DNA of 64,000 nucleotides from Dromaius novaehollandiae (Eukaryota > Chordata > Aves > Casuariiformes > Dromaiidae). Shown here one piece after another: positions 50,301-62,070 of the stretch. The stretch is from the NCBI RefSeq assembly GCF_036370855.1, contig NC_088112.1, positions 16,670,469-16,734,468 of the forward strand, in the 5' to 3' direction. A program made the position numbers and the translations under genes. Numbering within the stretch: the first letter of the stretch is position 1; the number at the start of each line of letters is the position of its first letter. The notes under the pieces are model-generated. The model saw only the letters and a program-made list of their open reading frames with translations, did not search any database and was not told the DNA's origin.

Positions 50301-53300
50301 CAGAAACCAGAGCCTGCACATGGAGGGATCTAGTGCCATTTTTAGCCCACAATGTCCAGGAAAGGGGAAGCAAAGCAGAATTAATGATTCCAAAAGAGAA
50401 GCAGCTCACAGCATCTTTAAGGTCAGTCCAAACTGTTCCCCCACCACCACCATTCTCCAAAAAAACATGCAAACACCTTGTCAACTTCTTTGACTAAATA
50501 TTCCTGAGTCTTCAGGGGTAAACATACCAATTAAGCAGTTCAATTTAGGCATGATGTTCATTTTAATTGTGCTAATCCACCCCCACAGGGAAAGATGAAG
50601 CAGCTTCCAACGCTCTGTATCTGCTTGGATCTTGCACAGAAGCCAGAGGAAGTTGCAGGATACAGTAAGTCAGTGGTTAGCATATGCCCAAGTAGCAGAT
50701 GGCGAGGATGAGCTAAGAAGAGTTTGACTGGGAGGACAGGACTGTGGACACAGATAAGCCTAATGGTTTAACTTCAGGCTTCGCTCATGGTCTCTGCCTG
50801 CAGGCTGCTAACATAGGGAGAAACAGCCTGTTTGGCAAAAATAGAGCTTCCTTGATCACAAGCTTTTCCCTGCTGACTGTGCTAGGTGAAGGGTAATCAC
50901 CAGTTTGAAGAAGGAAGATGAAGAAGTGGTTAAATAGCCAGAGATCTAACTGCTGTTGCCAGCTTCAAATCAATACTGGGGAGAACAAACCCACCCCTGC
51001 AGGTCCTTCACCTCCAACCCCACTAAAACAGACGAGCCTTGTTAGTTTTAGAGCGAGCACCCATTGCAGAGCTATCAGAATAGCTGCTCCTGCCACCCAG
51101 AGCTGTATCTTCACATACAATCATGCAGGAAGAGAGCAGCACAGAGCCAACTGTTAGAGATGCGCCCCCCTCCACCCACGTCAGCAGGCCAAGGCTATAA
51201 AGACAAAATGCAGAGTCTCTCTGGCTCCTGCCTGTCAATACCAAAAGGACGTGTTGACAAAGAGCCTCCTTGCAAGGACACGTGAGGCTCTGCCCCCAGG
51301 TTCCCTGCCTCCCTAGCAAATAATAGCTGCTGTCTCGGAAACACTACTTTCAGGCCACTTGCCGAAAGGCCCTGCAGCTCAGAGTCAATGCAGGAGGTCT
51401 CCATACAATGGACCTGGGATTATCAAGGCCCTATTTCATCAACCAGAAGCACAGCAACTCCCACCCTGCACAGGTAGGGGGATGCTCTCGGGAAAGGATT
51501 TGTCTCTCAGCAACTCGAGCCATCTAAGTCCAAGCTTTTTCTGGGTTCATGGACCTTCTCTCAAGAAGGGACTAAACATCCCCTTACAGGAGGGCCAAGC
51601 TGTCAGTGACCCCTCAGAGGAGCAAAGCATGAGTGGAGTGAAACCAGTCTGTGTCAAATAGATTAGGGGCACCTCACCCTCTTTCCCTATTTGCTATGCA
51701 TGGACTATGGCTGCTGTTGGGACACCACCCCTCATCTGAGCTTTCCTGTTGCAACAGTTTTTGCATCAGGGAAGAGCCAGACAAGCTCCAGCATAGGGCC
51801 AGGTATTTGGTAACCCTCAACTATCCCCCAAGAAGTTCTTTGTCTCCATGTGGTGAGACAAAGAGGTGAAAATAACAGGCAAACAAAGCCACATCTGAGT
51901 GAGAAGAGCTGGCCATGCTTGTTTCCAGGTAGGAACAAAGACCCTTCCCAAGAGAGATAAGATGCAAAGTACTATGTGCTACTGGAGTTTCAAGGAGATC
52001 AGCAGTAGCATGTAATGGCTGAACTACTGTTCTGTGCACATTTCATCTTTCAAAATTGAGTTTGAATACGGCATCACCAACCTTCTGGCTGACAGGCACA
52101 GAGAGTTCCTCCTCTTCACTGTCTGAGGAGTCAGTGCTCTCCACGGGCTTCGTACTTTCAGCAGGCTTTGTGGGAACAGCAGTCCTTTCCAGCCCGGTTT
52201 TGCCCTGCTTTGGCACTGCTGGTTTTGGTGCTGGCTTCCCTTGGGCTGATGGAAGCGTTTTTGCTGGAGCTGCTTTGATGGAGAGTGACGCTGCCGGTGT
52301 GGGTTTCACTGGGGATGGGACGGCCTGGGAGGATTTTGGAGGTGGCTTTGTCTGGACAAGATAAGAACAGCATGAAACAAAGTGAATCCCACAGTGGTAC
52401 AATTCATATACTCAGACTGGAATCAACGGAAGAGATTTCAGCACCGCCTGCAAAAGGCAAATGCTGAAGGAAATGCTGGCAGGAAAGATAAGGCATTCTT
52501 TCATCCAGCTGTCTGGGGATAGTCTCCAAAGAGGAAAAAGCAAGACCAGACACTCCTTGTCAGCCTTCAGATATTACCAGTCACCTCCCGTCAGGTAAGT
52601 TATAGCGCTCCGCACTCTCCACAGCAGGGAAACCAAGTTGCATTACAGCTTGCCAAATTAGACACTGTATATCACAATTTATAGCTGACAGGCAAATTCA
52701 GCCATGACAATTTGCCTCTTCAAGTGGGAAAGGAATTGCTGTTTTTATTACATTTAACAGCACTGATTGAATTTTAACTTCAAATCCTGCTCCTCCCCCC
52801 AAAAAAAAGAAAGGCAAAGACATTCTGGGGCCTTTAAATGCTCCCCCTGCAAACATGACTTCGCTATATGCTGCATCTGTTTAGAGATTTTTCCTTCACT
52901 GCAATTCCTAGCTTTGGAGAGGAACGCAAGGAAAGACTGAGTCTCAGACAGACGCACTTGGGTTACTGATGCAGGTTCCTCATTTTCATTGTCTGATGAG
53001 TCGCTGCTCTCTGAAGTGTCATCAGGCTTTGCAGCCCCAAGAACCGTTGCTGATCCGAGCTTGGCCTGGTTTGGTGCCACTGCTGTTTGCTTTAATGCGC
53101 TCTTCTTGGTGGACACTGGAGCGGCAGGCATGCTTTTCACAGGTGCTGCATTAACTTGCACTGCTTTCACAGCTGGTTTTGCCTGGGAACAGGGGAAAGA
53201 AAAGGATCAGGGTATCAGGTAACATCTTACATTTTTAGGAGGGAAGAAACTGGTTGATAGCTGCAGCTGTTTGGAGCCTGCTTTAAGCCAGGCCACTTGG

Positions 53301-53866
53301 CCAATTTGGCTAGGGTAACAGGTAGGCTTGTTCAGACCCATGGGCAGCAGAGCATCTGAAGCTTCCTCTGGGGGGACTGTCTGACCAGCCTGCATTTCTC
53401 CTGCATTTGCAGTAAGTCTGGAATTGCATGCCAGTCACCTCCTACAGATCAAAGACTTTCCCTCTGCTTCAGGCACTGGGAAGAAGTGGTTGACTGGCAG
53501 GGGTTGGTGGGGCTCTCAGTCACACAGTGTGTCTCCATGGCCTCAGGTTTGTGGATCCCACACGCCCAGGGAAGAGAGTGTTGACAGACTGCAGCAGTTC
53601 TGGGCTCTCATTGCATTTTCCTCTCCCCTTCAAGGTTAGGGAAGTGATTTCTTAGAAAGAAGGACCCTGGGTCGGAGAGGTTACCTGGACTGTTGGAGCT
53701 GTGAGCTCCTCCTCGGAGGATGTCTCATCACTTGATTCCTCACTGCTACTCTCAGCTGCCCCAGCTGCCTGCTTCAGCTCTGAAACACAAGCGAGGAGAT
53801 GTCACAGCTGCTGCCAGCTCTGAGTTCCCAAAGTGAGATGCTAATGCAGCTTTTGAAGACAGAAGG

Positions 53867-53900
<34 letters not shown>

Positions 53901-56900
53901 GCAGAGAGAGGCTAAGGAGATTTGCAGGGAAGAGGGCCTAGTCTCACTGAAAGTACTGGTGGTCTGCTGGGAATAGCCTCTCCAGGAAAACAAACAAACA
54001 CACACACACACATTTGCCTGCAAGCACCACTCCTCAGTGTGGGCAGAGACAAGAAATCCCTCCTGGCTAGTCTCAGACCTTAAGGGCAGCTGCCCAGGCA
54101 GACAAAGCTTCCTGAAGGAGCACTTAGCCTGGCTGCATCTTATCTGAAAAGGAGACAAGGACTGAGCGTCTAGGTTCTTTCTATTCCTTCCCTCATCTCC
54201 AAAACAGCAAAAGGGATTTTCTTAAAGACTTCAAAAAAACAAAAACAAACATTCATTTTGCAACTGGGACTGAACACACAATGCTGAAATGCCTTTCCAG
54301 AAAGCTGAAAGCATCTATAGTATTAGTACTGCATCTTCTCCAAATACACCATCATCTCCAGTGCTGTAGCGTGGGATGCTGCTGGAGATGCAGACAAACT
54401 TCTTAACTACAGCATGTAGCACCCTAAATGCGAGCAAGCATGCTGGATTCATCCCATGGAGCTCCAGAGCTGCCTGCTTTGCAATATTCTTGCAGTATTC
54501 CTGGCAGCACGTCGTGCTCCGAGCTTTCCAGCGAGGGAGCTGAAAGCAGCATACTGCTGGCACAGTTCAGACCTGACGCGCAGCAAAACCAGAGCACACA
54601 TGCTTTCACCCAGGCCTGCAGGCTCCTTACCCACTTTGGGGGCTGCTGGATTCACTGCTGGTGTTTCCTTCTCTTCTTCACTCTCCGATGAGCTGCTGCT
54701 GTCAGAGCTCTCTGGTGCATTGGTCGTTACTGGTGCTTTGCTCTGACCTACTTTGCCCGGGGCTGCTACTGCATGTCCCAGCTTCTCAGGACTGGCCAGC
54801 TTTTGTCCAGCCTTGGCCGGAGGTGCAGACGCAGCTGGCGCATTGGGCTTCTGCTTATTTGAGACCACAGTTCTGTGCACAGCAGAGGCCACCACTGCCT
54901 TGTCTGCCGGAGCAGCGGTTTTATTAGGAGAATGCAGGGAGTTGGCAGCTTTGCCACTAACCACAGCTGGCTTCGCCTACAGGAAACAAAAGAAGTTAGA
55001 AGACCAGAGACAAATAAAGGGCTAAACTTGATATGACATACCTTAAACAGCACTTTGGCATTTGGGCAAGCCACGCAACTCCTTACAGAGGTGCTTGGGG
55101 GACAGATATCTATGAGAAGGCTTATGCCAGCATAGGAGGGTCATTTAAATATGAATTCCACCCCAGCCCACAATACTACATGTGCCAAAGAGGCTGGGAC
55201 AGCCCTGGCCTCAGAACACCATCAGCCCCCAAGGCCAAGACAAGCATGCTCTTACCATAACTGCATCTTTTCCAGCTGGCGTCTCTTCTTCTGATGAAGA
55301 GTCATCATCCTCACTGCTTTCTACATTCACTGCTGAGTTTGTGACCAGGGGAATGCTGGCTGCAGCACAGGAGAGAGCCACAGAGCAGTAATGTGAGAGA
55401 TGCCTCCCATCAAGATGGTCTCTGGTCCATGGGAAGGCCCCAGCAGACAGGACAGGGTCCTATCTTTGCACCTGCCCTTGCAACAGGCAGGCACTTTGCT
55501 CCTCCAACCCACTCTTCTCCCCACAACTGAGAAAAACCTGCCAAGATTTACATGTTTCCAAGGGCTGGTCTGCAGCACAGACTGAGCCAAAACATTTCAG
55601 ACACTGTTTCTTATTAGACTATTCAAGCCAATGCCTCAGACATTAGCTGCCTCAGGCATCCATTCCCACCTCAGAGGGAACTGGTTTTCCAGACCAACCA
55701 GAAAGCCCTCCTTCCCTCATCCGTGAGGCAAACCTTCCTTTGCTGGCCCAAGAGATGCCACAACTGATGACCAACAGGTTCCCAAGGCTTCACCCAAGTA
55801 AGGACACTCATCCCTTCCCCGCCTCCCCCCCAGTGAACCATAACTATTGATTCTACCACAACACAAAGACACCTTTTCACACATTCAACAAGTCCAGGGA
55901 AAAGGGAACCTTGCTGAGCTTCTATTCAGCAAGCCTAGATTGAGATGAAGAAAACAGACTCTTGGATGGACTTTTGAGGGTGGTAGCTTTGGGTGCAGAC
56001 ACCAGGCTAGTGTGAGACACTGTCAAACTTGCTGTCCTAACCCATCAGTGATGGATGCTGGGAACAGGACAGACCCTAAGGGGCAGGACTGTACCAATGC
56101 AAGTTAGCTGGAAATCTGGCGAGTGCTGAATCCAGACAGTGTTGTAGCTTTCAGGGCTGGAAGGGGTGATAGCAAGAGAGGTGATAGCACTTGCTTCAGC
56201 ACTGATCTATACCCAGCAGGATACAGCTCTGCTCAAACTTGAGTAGCATCCCTGAGCTCAGCCTCCCCAGAGACACTAACCTACACTGCTTTTGGGGTGG
56301 GTTTGCCAGTGCCAGACTCTGACATGGGCCAATGGGGGGCAAAAACACACATCGTTACAGGGCAGTGACTGGGACAGCCACATCCATCTCAGAGGGGAAA
56401 CACTTCTCCAAGGACCTATGCTCATCCACACCAATCAAACAGACTCTGTGAGAGGAAGAAAGGAAAAAGAGAGCAGGAGCAAAGACAAAGAGATATACCT
56501 TCTCCCTATATCTTTGACTTTCTTTCTGCAGAAGCAATCTAAACCTAGCTCCTAACACCACAGGCTTTTGCTAGCTTTAGCAGGCATCTCTGCTCCTCAG
56601 AAACTCTACAGAGACAGAGATGCTCAATTAGTTGTTCTATTCTCCTAGAAGCATCAGGGAATAGCTATCATTTTACAAGCATTTTCTCTGGCCAAGCAAA
56701 TTGGGCTGCTCTTGCACAGTCCTACTCAGTAAAAACATGGGGAGATAAAAGGCTCCTACCCTTGACAGCTTTTGTCTTCTCTTTCTCATCCTCTTCTTTC
56801 TCTGAACTCTCAGAGCTGCTCACGGGATCAGGAACTCTGATCTTTTCTGGGATGGCTGTCTCCACATCAGTCACCTTTCTTCTCCTGGAATTCGAGGGAG

Positions 56901-59900
56901 TCCTGAGGAAACAGATTTGGTAAGAATAGAGAGCAGGTGTCAAAAAGGGGAACAGCTCTTGAAAACAGAACAAATCTGAGCACTCATTAATTCAGCCACT
57001 CTCAGGTCTGACACAAGTCTCAGGACAAGCACTGTCATTCCTCCACAGCTCCTGAGAGGATGGAAGAGATCCATAGGTAACCTGCAAGATACATCTCTGT
57101 CCTCCTCAGGCAACTCCTGAGAGCAATATATCCTTGCAACACTTCAAGGAGATACTGGATACAAACTTTAAGAAAGCATCTTTCTCACATCAGCAGAGAA
57201 GTAAAAACGTATTTGGTCAGGCTGATGCTCACCACGCAGCAAAGGCAACCTGTAGAACAAATTCAGTGTCCAGGAAACAGCTATAGCCAGACAGAGCAAT
57301 CAACTGATGCTGTCTCAGGGTTAGAGCAGCAAGCCCCAGACAGGTCGTGGTACTCTGTGAGGCCATGACAAGGGAATGTAGAGGCTGCACAAGCTGTTTG
57401 CACTTGGGCACTTGAGACAAAATGAGATAAAAGTTAGTGTGCAAATATGTTTACGAAAGGAAGTGGCTGGACCTACAAAATGTACTGAAAGATAGCAAAG
57501 AAAGGGCCAAAGACAAGTATTAATCATCCAAGCTGTTTACCTGGGTTAAAGCATTAAGATGGAGAGAGGTGTTTCCAGGCTGACTCCTACTTATACCAGG
57601 AGAACATAAGACATGGCTGTTACTTTCAAATGAAAACACAAGTAATACTTTTGCTTTATTAGCAGGGTAACAATGACTGGTACATATGTCCATGTACGGC
57701 TCACACACACAACACTATGCCAGTAAAAGCCCTTACACATATACGATTATATTAAAAAAAAAAAAAAAAAAAAAAGCCCACACAACACTTTTCTGACAAT
57801 TTAGCTTATTTGTTCATCTGACATAAAAATAAGGTTATTTAATGATTTGGCCAGTAAAGATTGTTTATACTACGAGAGGGTTTCACTGGCATAGCTGTAT
57901 CGGCAACTCTTTTGCAGGCAGGCTCAGCCAAAGGAACATTTGCTATTACAAGGCCTGCAACTACTCCAATAATCATTTCAACAAAATATAGGGCAAGTCA
58001 TGCAGGCAGCTACTATATTCCTGATTCGGTGGCAGTTAACAATACAGAGACTACTGTGAGAGTTTACACTGCATTTGACTGGGGCTCAGGGATGCAGCGT
58101 GCAGGAGCACAGCCCGCCCTCAGGCACTGGCCCTACAGCAGCCTGGAGCATATAACTCCTGCATTACTCTAACTGCTCCTGCTGCTTCTGGGGCTGAGTC
58201 AGTCCAGCTTTGCCACCTCACCCAGGCATCAGGCAGCTCTGCTTGTCTTTCCAGTGGACTCCAGGACTAAATGTAGCCCTAGAGGGAGGCCATTCTTAAA
58301 TAACTGCAAATCTCAACTGTTAAATTCACTTTAAAAGAGTTTAAGGAGAGCATCAAGGATGACCTCAGCTAGATGGAGAAGAGCTGCAGCACAGAATCTG
58401 GGGAAGGCATTTTCAGGCCAAGAGCCTGTGAAGTGAAAACAAGATGTGAGAATCACAGCTCACCCACACGAGAGCACTTCAGCTAAGCGGGGCGCTTCCT
58501 GGATAAACCAAACAGCTGGTCAGTACATCCCCCATTTTCACTCCAACCCAGATAAAGCAACAAGGGGAGACAAGGAATAAGAGGCAGACTTGTCAGGTGG
58601 AACTACGACATAAGGGTGACACCAGAGAAAGAAGAGCTAAATGTGATGCGAGTCCCTGTTGCTCTCCACAATCTAAAAGTAATAGTGTCTGGGAGGGTGT
58701 GCAGCAGAGCCCAGGATATCTGGCACACAGAACACTCAGCATCAATACCCAAGAGAGCAATAAGTTGTTAGAGGGAGGAAGCACAAGCCCAGTTCCACAC
58801 TGTTACATCTTCACCTGGTTTCACAGCATCTCTCCTGCCCAGTTAAGAAAACTGTGGAGACAAAAGAGCAAGAACAGGACAGCCCCAGGCATAAGGCATT
58901 CTAGCAGAAAATACCTCTGGAGCAAACACCCACCCTCCAAGGCGACTAGCACAGCCAGGCTGAAAAGCATCTTCACCCAAGTGCTCCACAGCACAGGCCG
59001 GACTCTGCAGGCACAGAAAGCCAACTACACTGATCCCCTGCTAACCTGGCTCTGCGGCGCTGCACTTCTATGACAAAACAAAGCAAGCAGCACACAGAGT
59101 GGGTGCAAATATCACCTCACTCTGCAAACGTGAAAGCTTCATCGCTGTGGACGTTCACAGGTGTAGGATAAGTGTGAAGTCACTGGGACCAAACATGTAT
59201 GCACATGCGAGGGCAGGCTGAAACCAAACATGCCTTCCTTTAAATCCTAAGTTATATGACCTATGTCAAGATCTAACATCCCTGTAACAGCTTTAACAGT
59301 TCTGATTCAGCAGCCTCTGCTCACAGGCAGTTCACATGTTCAGCCCACACTGGCCAGTGTCAACATCCATGTAAAGCACATGACTTTGAAAAAGAAAGTG
59401 AAATGAAACTGGGGAAGACTTTTTGCCAGTGAAGCGTGACTCTCACCCTAGTAATACTCCAGTATCATCCCAACAGGCAAGAACAGCACCAGCTTCTCAA
59501 AAATGGAGTAACGACTTATCCCCGAGCTGAAGAAATTTTAATTTAATTTCTCTTTAACATCTGAAATAAATCTATCCGAAAGCAGGGCCTAGGCAGGAAA
59601 GTCTCCCGAGCACACTTACTATTGAAAATACTCTGACAAAAGGAAATTCCAACAAATAAAGATCACAAGTGTAATACAGCTTGGTTGCAAATTCCACGGT
59701 CTGGAATCCATCTGAGAGCAATTTCCTCCTTAGACTTACTTTTGCCAGTGGGTAAAGATCTCCTCCAGAGAGGTCGTCAGGGAAGGAAGCAATTTCTGTG
59801 AAAGCAGAGAGCACACAAGTCAGTCGCCATCCCCGCTGCAGGATGTGGCCAGCGAAGAGGAAAACCGGAGACCGCACGGGTCCCTCCAGGAATCTGGGGG

Positions 59901-60369
59901 AAAGAGGGAGCATTTCCTCCCCACGTGCGGGCGCTCCCAAGAAAGCCCTCCTCTCCCGGAGCTCTGCCCGGCTGCAGCGCGGCGGACCCGCCTCCTCCCC
60001 GCGCCGCCGCCGCGGAGACACAGATCAATCAGTCCATATATATATATATAGATATATATAAATATATATGTGTGTATATATATATATAAAAAAACATATA
60101 TATTTGCGCACACGTGCACAGGCGCGTATCTAGGTACAGGCCTCGGCGCTGCCCCAGGGACGGGCCCGGGCCCCCGGTGGCTGCTCGCTGGACCCGAGGC
60201 CCTGCGGGGGCTCCAGGCCCGCGCGGCCCCCCGAGCCCGGCCCCGCCGCCGCCGTTACCTGGCCCAGCTGCGCCTGCAGCTCGCGGGCCGCCCGGGCGTA
60301 GCCGCCGCGCAGCAGGTGCTGGTGGATGAGGGCCAGCAGCTCCCGCTGCCCGCGGCCGCCCGCCGCCAT
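38352..60369 (-). CDS. TCOF1: TCOF1, treacle ribosome biogenesis factor 1 (17 coding exons)
   Basis: Exons in transcript order: 60369-60259, 59795-59740, 56902-56760, 55359-55256, 54976-54631, 53779-53685, 53182-52958, 52351-52082, 47229-47055, 46902-46754, 44872-44699, 44154-43905, 43609-43527, 42726-42531, 41438-40872, 39072-38969, 38387-38352; phases are continuous, about 1,027 aa (human about 1,490). Treacle is a nucleolar scaffold for RNA polymerase I, UBF and rRNA modification, and recruits NBS1 in nucleolar DNA damage. Seen: an N-terminal LisH motif; twelve exons each with one Ser/Glu/Asp cluster (for example ESSDSSSSSESEEE) separated by Lys/Pro/Ala linkers; then lysine-rich exons and a KKKTAE ending like human. 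The acidic clusters are typical CK2 targets. Exons may be missing in the 4.8-kb intron 47230-52081. The exon-14 acceptor is uncertain (42726 or 42708). Confidence 0.92.
38969..39072 (-). CDS. TCOF1: TCOF1 exon 16: lysine-rich segment
   Basis: The acceptor CTTGCCTAG is followed by seven adenines. With the one base carried from exon 15 it reads KKKNGKEKKKKGKKASSEG and ends AEVHKKKK before GTATGTGC. It continues the basic tail. Confidence 0.88.
40872..41438 (-). CDS. TCOF1: TCOF1 exon 15: large lysine-rich C-terminal exon
   Basis: The longest exon (567 bases). It opens EDKPPPGQEAMGPSGKEKAA, has one more acidic patch (PESEESSSGSESE), and then dense lysine/glutamate runs such as EEKKKKKKEKKEKK and KKKKKKAAGDLEKLPGSKEK. 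These basic runs match treacle's C-terminal nuclear and nucleolar localisation region. The purine-rich coding strand here (about 41090-41165) is a likely slippage-prone spot. Confidence 0.93.
42531..42726 (-). CDS. TCOF1: TCOF1 exon 14: acidic cluster with SDTDVE motif
   Basis: Codes a Lys/Ala/Pro linker and then NSSSSDSSDSDTDVEQVP. SDTD followed by an acid is the CK2-phosphorylated motif known from MDC1, and a related SDETD in human treacle, that binds the NBS1 FHA/BRCT unit. The motif lies at 42556-42576. Two acceptors keep the frame: before ATG at 42726, or after CCTCAG giving 42708; neither has a strong pyrimidine tract. A better-looking acceptor at CCTCCTCACAG further upstream would break the phase with exon 13. 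Confidence 0.8.
43527..43612 (-). CDS. TCOF1: TCOF1 exon 13 with tandem NAGNAG acceptor
   Basis: Codes GVLQKPGGTEPAHSSSSESS followed by EEEGTASQ. The acceptor reads CTTCAGCAG, so splicing at either AG keeps the frame and differs by one alanine codon (exon start 43612 or 43609). NAGNAG sites are often used both ways. Confidence 0.85.
44422..44446. repeat. poly(A)/poly(T) tract in a TCOF1 intron
   Basis: Twenty-five adenines in a row on the plus strand, T on the TCOF1 coding strand. No retrocopy body next to it. Confidence 0.9.
47230..52081 (-). other. long TCOF1 intron 8
   Basis: 4.85 kb without a convincing treacle exon. Since avian and mammalian treacle differ in repeat number, a diverged repeat exon could hide here; I saw no in-frame Ser/Glu cluster with splice sites. 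Confidence 0.5.
53867..54012. repeat. poly(A) tract and CA microsatellite in a TCOF1 intron
   Basis: Thirty adenines at 53867-53896 and a short AAAC/CA repeat at 53989-54012 on the plus strand, both likely length-polymorphic. Confidence 0.9.
56903..59739 (-). other. TCOF1 intron 2
   Basis: No exon recognised. It contains an adenine run on the plus strand at 57754-57775. Confidence 0.6.
57754..57775. repeat. poly(A)/poly(T) tract in TCOF1 intron 2
   Basis: Twenty-two adenines on the plus strand after a TATATT context. Confidence 0.9.
59740..59795 (-). CDS. TCOF1: TCOF1 exon 2: conserved LEEIFTHWQ segment
   Basis: A 56-base exon too short to stand out as an open frame. It reads KLLPSLTTSLEEIFTHWQ with a strong acceptor (CTTTCACAG) and donor (AAAA|GTAAGTC). 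It corresponds to the human segment ending LLDIYTHWQ, and the phase (0 in, 2 out) joins exons 1 and 3. Confidence 0.88.
60036..60104. repeat. AT/TA microsatellite in TCOF1 intron 1
   Basis: About 70 bases of TA dinucleotides interrupted by GATA, a short TG stretch and an A run. It lies 155-220 bases downstream of exon 1, inside an otherwise very GC-rich island, so the contrast is abrupt. Confidence 0.92.
60259..60369 (-). CDS. TCOF1: TCOF1 exon 1: start codon and LisH motif
   Basis: Thirty-seven codons, phase 0, beginning at ATG in GCCGCCATGGC. RELLALIHQHLLRGGYARAA and RELQAQLGQ are a textbook LisH dimerisation motif, matching treacle's N-terminus ([20 protein letters not shown] in human as remembered). 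The donor is CAG|GTAACG. Confidence 0.95.
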
Positions 60370-60449
60370 GGCACCCCCGGCCCGCTCAGGGCGAGCCCCC
60401 GGGGCGCTCCCGGCCCGGCCACATGCCCGCGCGGCCCCGCTGACCCGCG

Positions 60450-60500
60450 CGCGTCACTTCCTCTTCCGCCGCGCCGGGCGCTGCTGGGAAATGTAGTGCG
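60450..60500 (-). promoter_or_regulatory. TCOF1 core promoter: ZNF143/THAP11-type and ETS sites
   Basis: On the minus strand ACTACATTTCCCAGCA (60497-60482) fits the promoter motif ACTAYRNNNCCCR used by ZNF143/THAP11. Between it and the start codon, GCGGAAGAGGAAGTGAC (60469-60453) carries two ETS cores, the second matching GGAAGTG. Both are typical of GC-rich, TATA-less housekeeping promoters, which suits a ribosome biogenesis gene. The exact start site is not visible. Confidence 0.6.
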
Positions 60501-60514
60501 GCCCCGCGGCTGGG

Positions 60515-62070
60515 CACCGAGCCCGGCTGGGGCAGCCGAGCCAGGAACCGGGCCGGGCCGGGGCAGCCGAACCGGGCCCCGAACCGAGCTGTGGGAACTG
60601 AAGGGGTCCGAACCAGGCTGGGGGAGCTGAACCGGCCCCAAGCCGGGCTCCGAACCGGGCCGGAGGAGCCAAACCAGGCCCTGAACCAGCCCCTGAACCA
60701 GCCCCCGAACCAGGCCAGGGGAGCCGAACCGGGCCCCTGAACCGGGCCAGGGGAACTGAACGGGTCCGAACCGGGCCGGAGGAGCCGAACCGGGCCCCGA
60801 ACCAGGCCGGGGGAGTCGAACTGGGCCCCTGAACCGGGCCAGGGGAACTGAACGGGTCCGAACCGGGCCAGAGGAGCCAAACTGGGCCCCGAACCAGGCC
60901 GGGGGAGTCGAACTGGGCCCCTGAACCGGGCCAGGGGAACTGAACAGGTCCAAACCAGGCTGGGGGAGCCGAAGCAGGAACCGAACCAGGCTGGGGGAGC
61001 CGAATTGAGCCCTGAACTGAGCTGTGGGAGCAGAATGGGTCCGAACCGAGCTGTGGGAGCTGAACCGGCCCCACACCGGGCCCCGAACCGGGCCGGAGGA
61101 GCCGAACCGGGCCCCGAACCGGGCCAGGGGAGCTGAACGGGTCTGAACCAGGCCAGAGGAGCCGAAGCAGGAACCGAACCGCGCTGGGGGAGCTGAACTG
61201 GTCCCCAGACCAAGCTGAGGGAGCTGAACAGGTCCAAACCAGGCTGGGGGAGCTGAACCGGCCCCACACCAGGAACTGAACCGGGCCGAGGGAGCTGAAC
61301 CGGGCCCAGAACCAGGCTGAGGGAGCTGAACTGGGCCCCAAACAGAGCCAGGGAAGCCGAACCAGGAACTGAACCAGGCTGGGGGAGCCGAACCATCAGC
61401 TGAGCTGGGCACTGAACCAAGCTAGGGGAGCCAAACCCAGCTGGGACCTGAACTGGGCCGAAGAAGCCGAATCGGGAGCTGAGCCCACCAGGACAGCCAG
61501 GCCGGGAGCTGGACCGAGCCGGGCTGGCCCAGGGAGCTGCGCCAGGAGCTGCAGCGGGCCAGCCCGAGCGCCGAGTGGAACCAGAACAGAACCCCACTGG
61601 GCCAGAGCAACTGAGCTGGGAACCACACCAAGCTGAAAGCTGAACTGGGGCAGGGGAGCTAACTGGGACCGAAATCCAAGCTGTACCTAGGCCTGAACTG
61701 GGCCAGGCTAGGGGAGCCATCCAGGAACCGAACTGGGCAGAGGAGCTGTACCTGGACAAAGCTGGAACTGAACCAGGCTGGGGAAAATGCTCCCGGCAAC
61801 TAAACTGAACTGGGCAGGGAGAGCTGCACCCAGGAATGAAACCAACCAGGCCACGGGAGCCAAACTGGGGCCTGAACGGGGCTGGGGGAACAGAACGCGG
61901 AACCAGACTGGGCCAGGTGGAGGAGCCATGCCCAGGAACCACACTGGGAACCAAACGAGGCCAGAGAAGCTGTGCCCAGGAGCCAGACCGAGCCATGTCA
62001 GGTGGAGGAGCCATGCCCAGGAACCAAACCCAGAATCGAACCGGACCAGGGAAACCACCTGGGGACCAAA
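60515..62070. repeat. GC-rich minisatellite of about 31-bp units upstream of TCOF1
   Basis: Degenerate tandem array with a unit close to GGGCCRGGGGAGCYGAAC plus YGGGCCCYGAACC (29-32 bases), about 1.5 kb long. Between about 60720 and 60960 a higher-order block of three units (about 92 bases) is repeated with few changes. Regularity fades towards 62 kb, where only AACCAGGC/GGGAGC words remain. Long open frames through it, one over 500 codons, are products of the repeat. Confidence 0.92.

Noticed and set aside
60386-62014. Minus-strand open frame of 542 codons and overlapping frames upstream of TCOF1
   Set aside because: Product of the GC-rich minisatellite of about 31-bp units; repetitive Pro/Ser/Gly/Phe translation, overlapping the TCOF1 promoter, no homology recognised.
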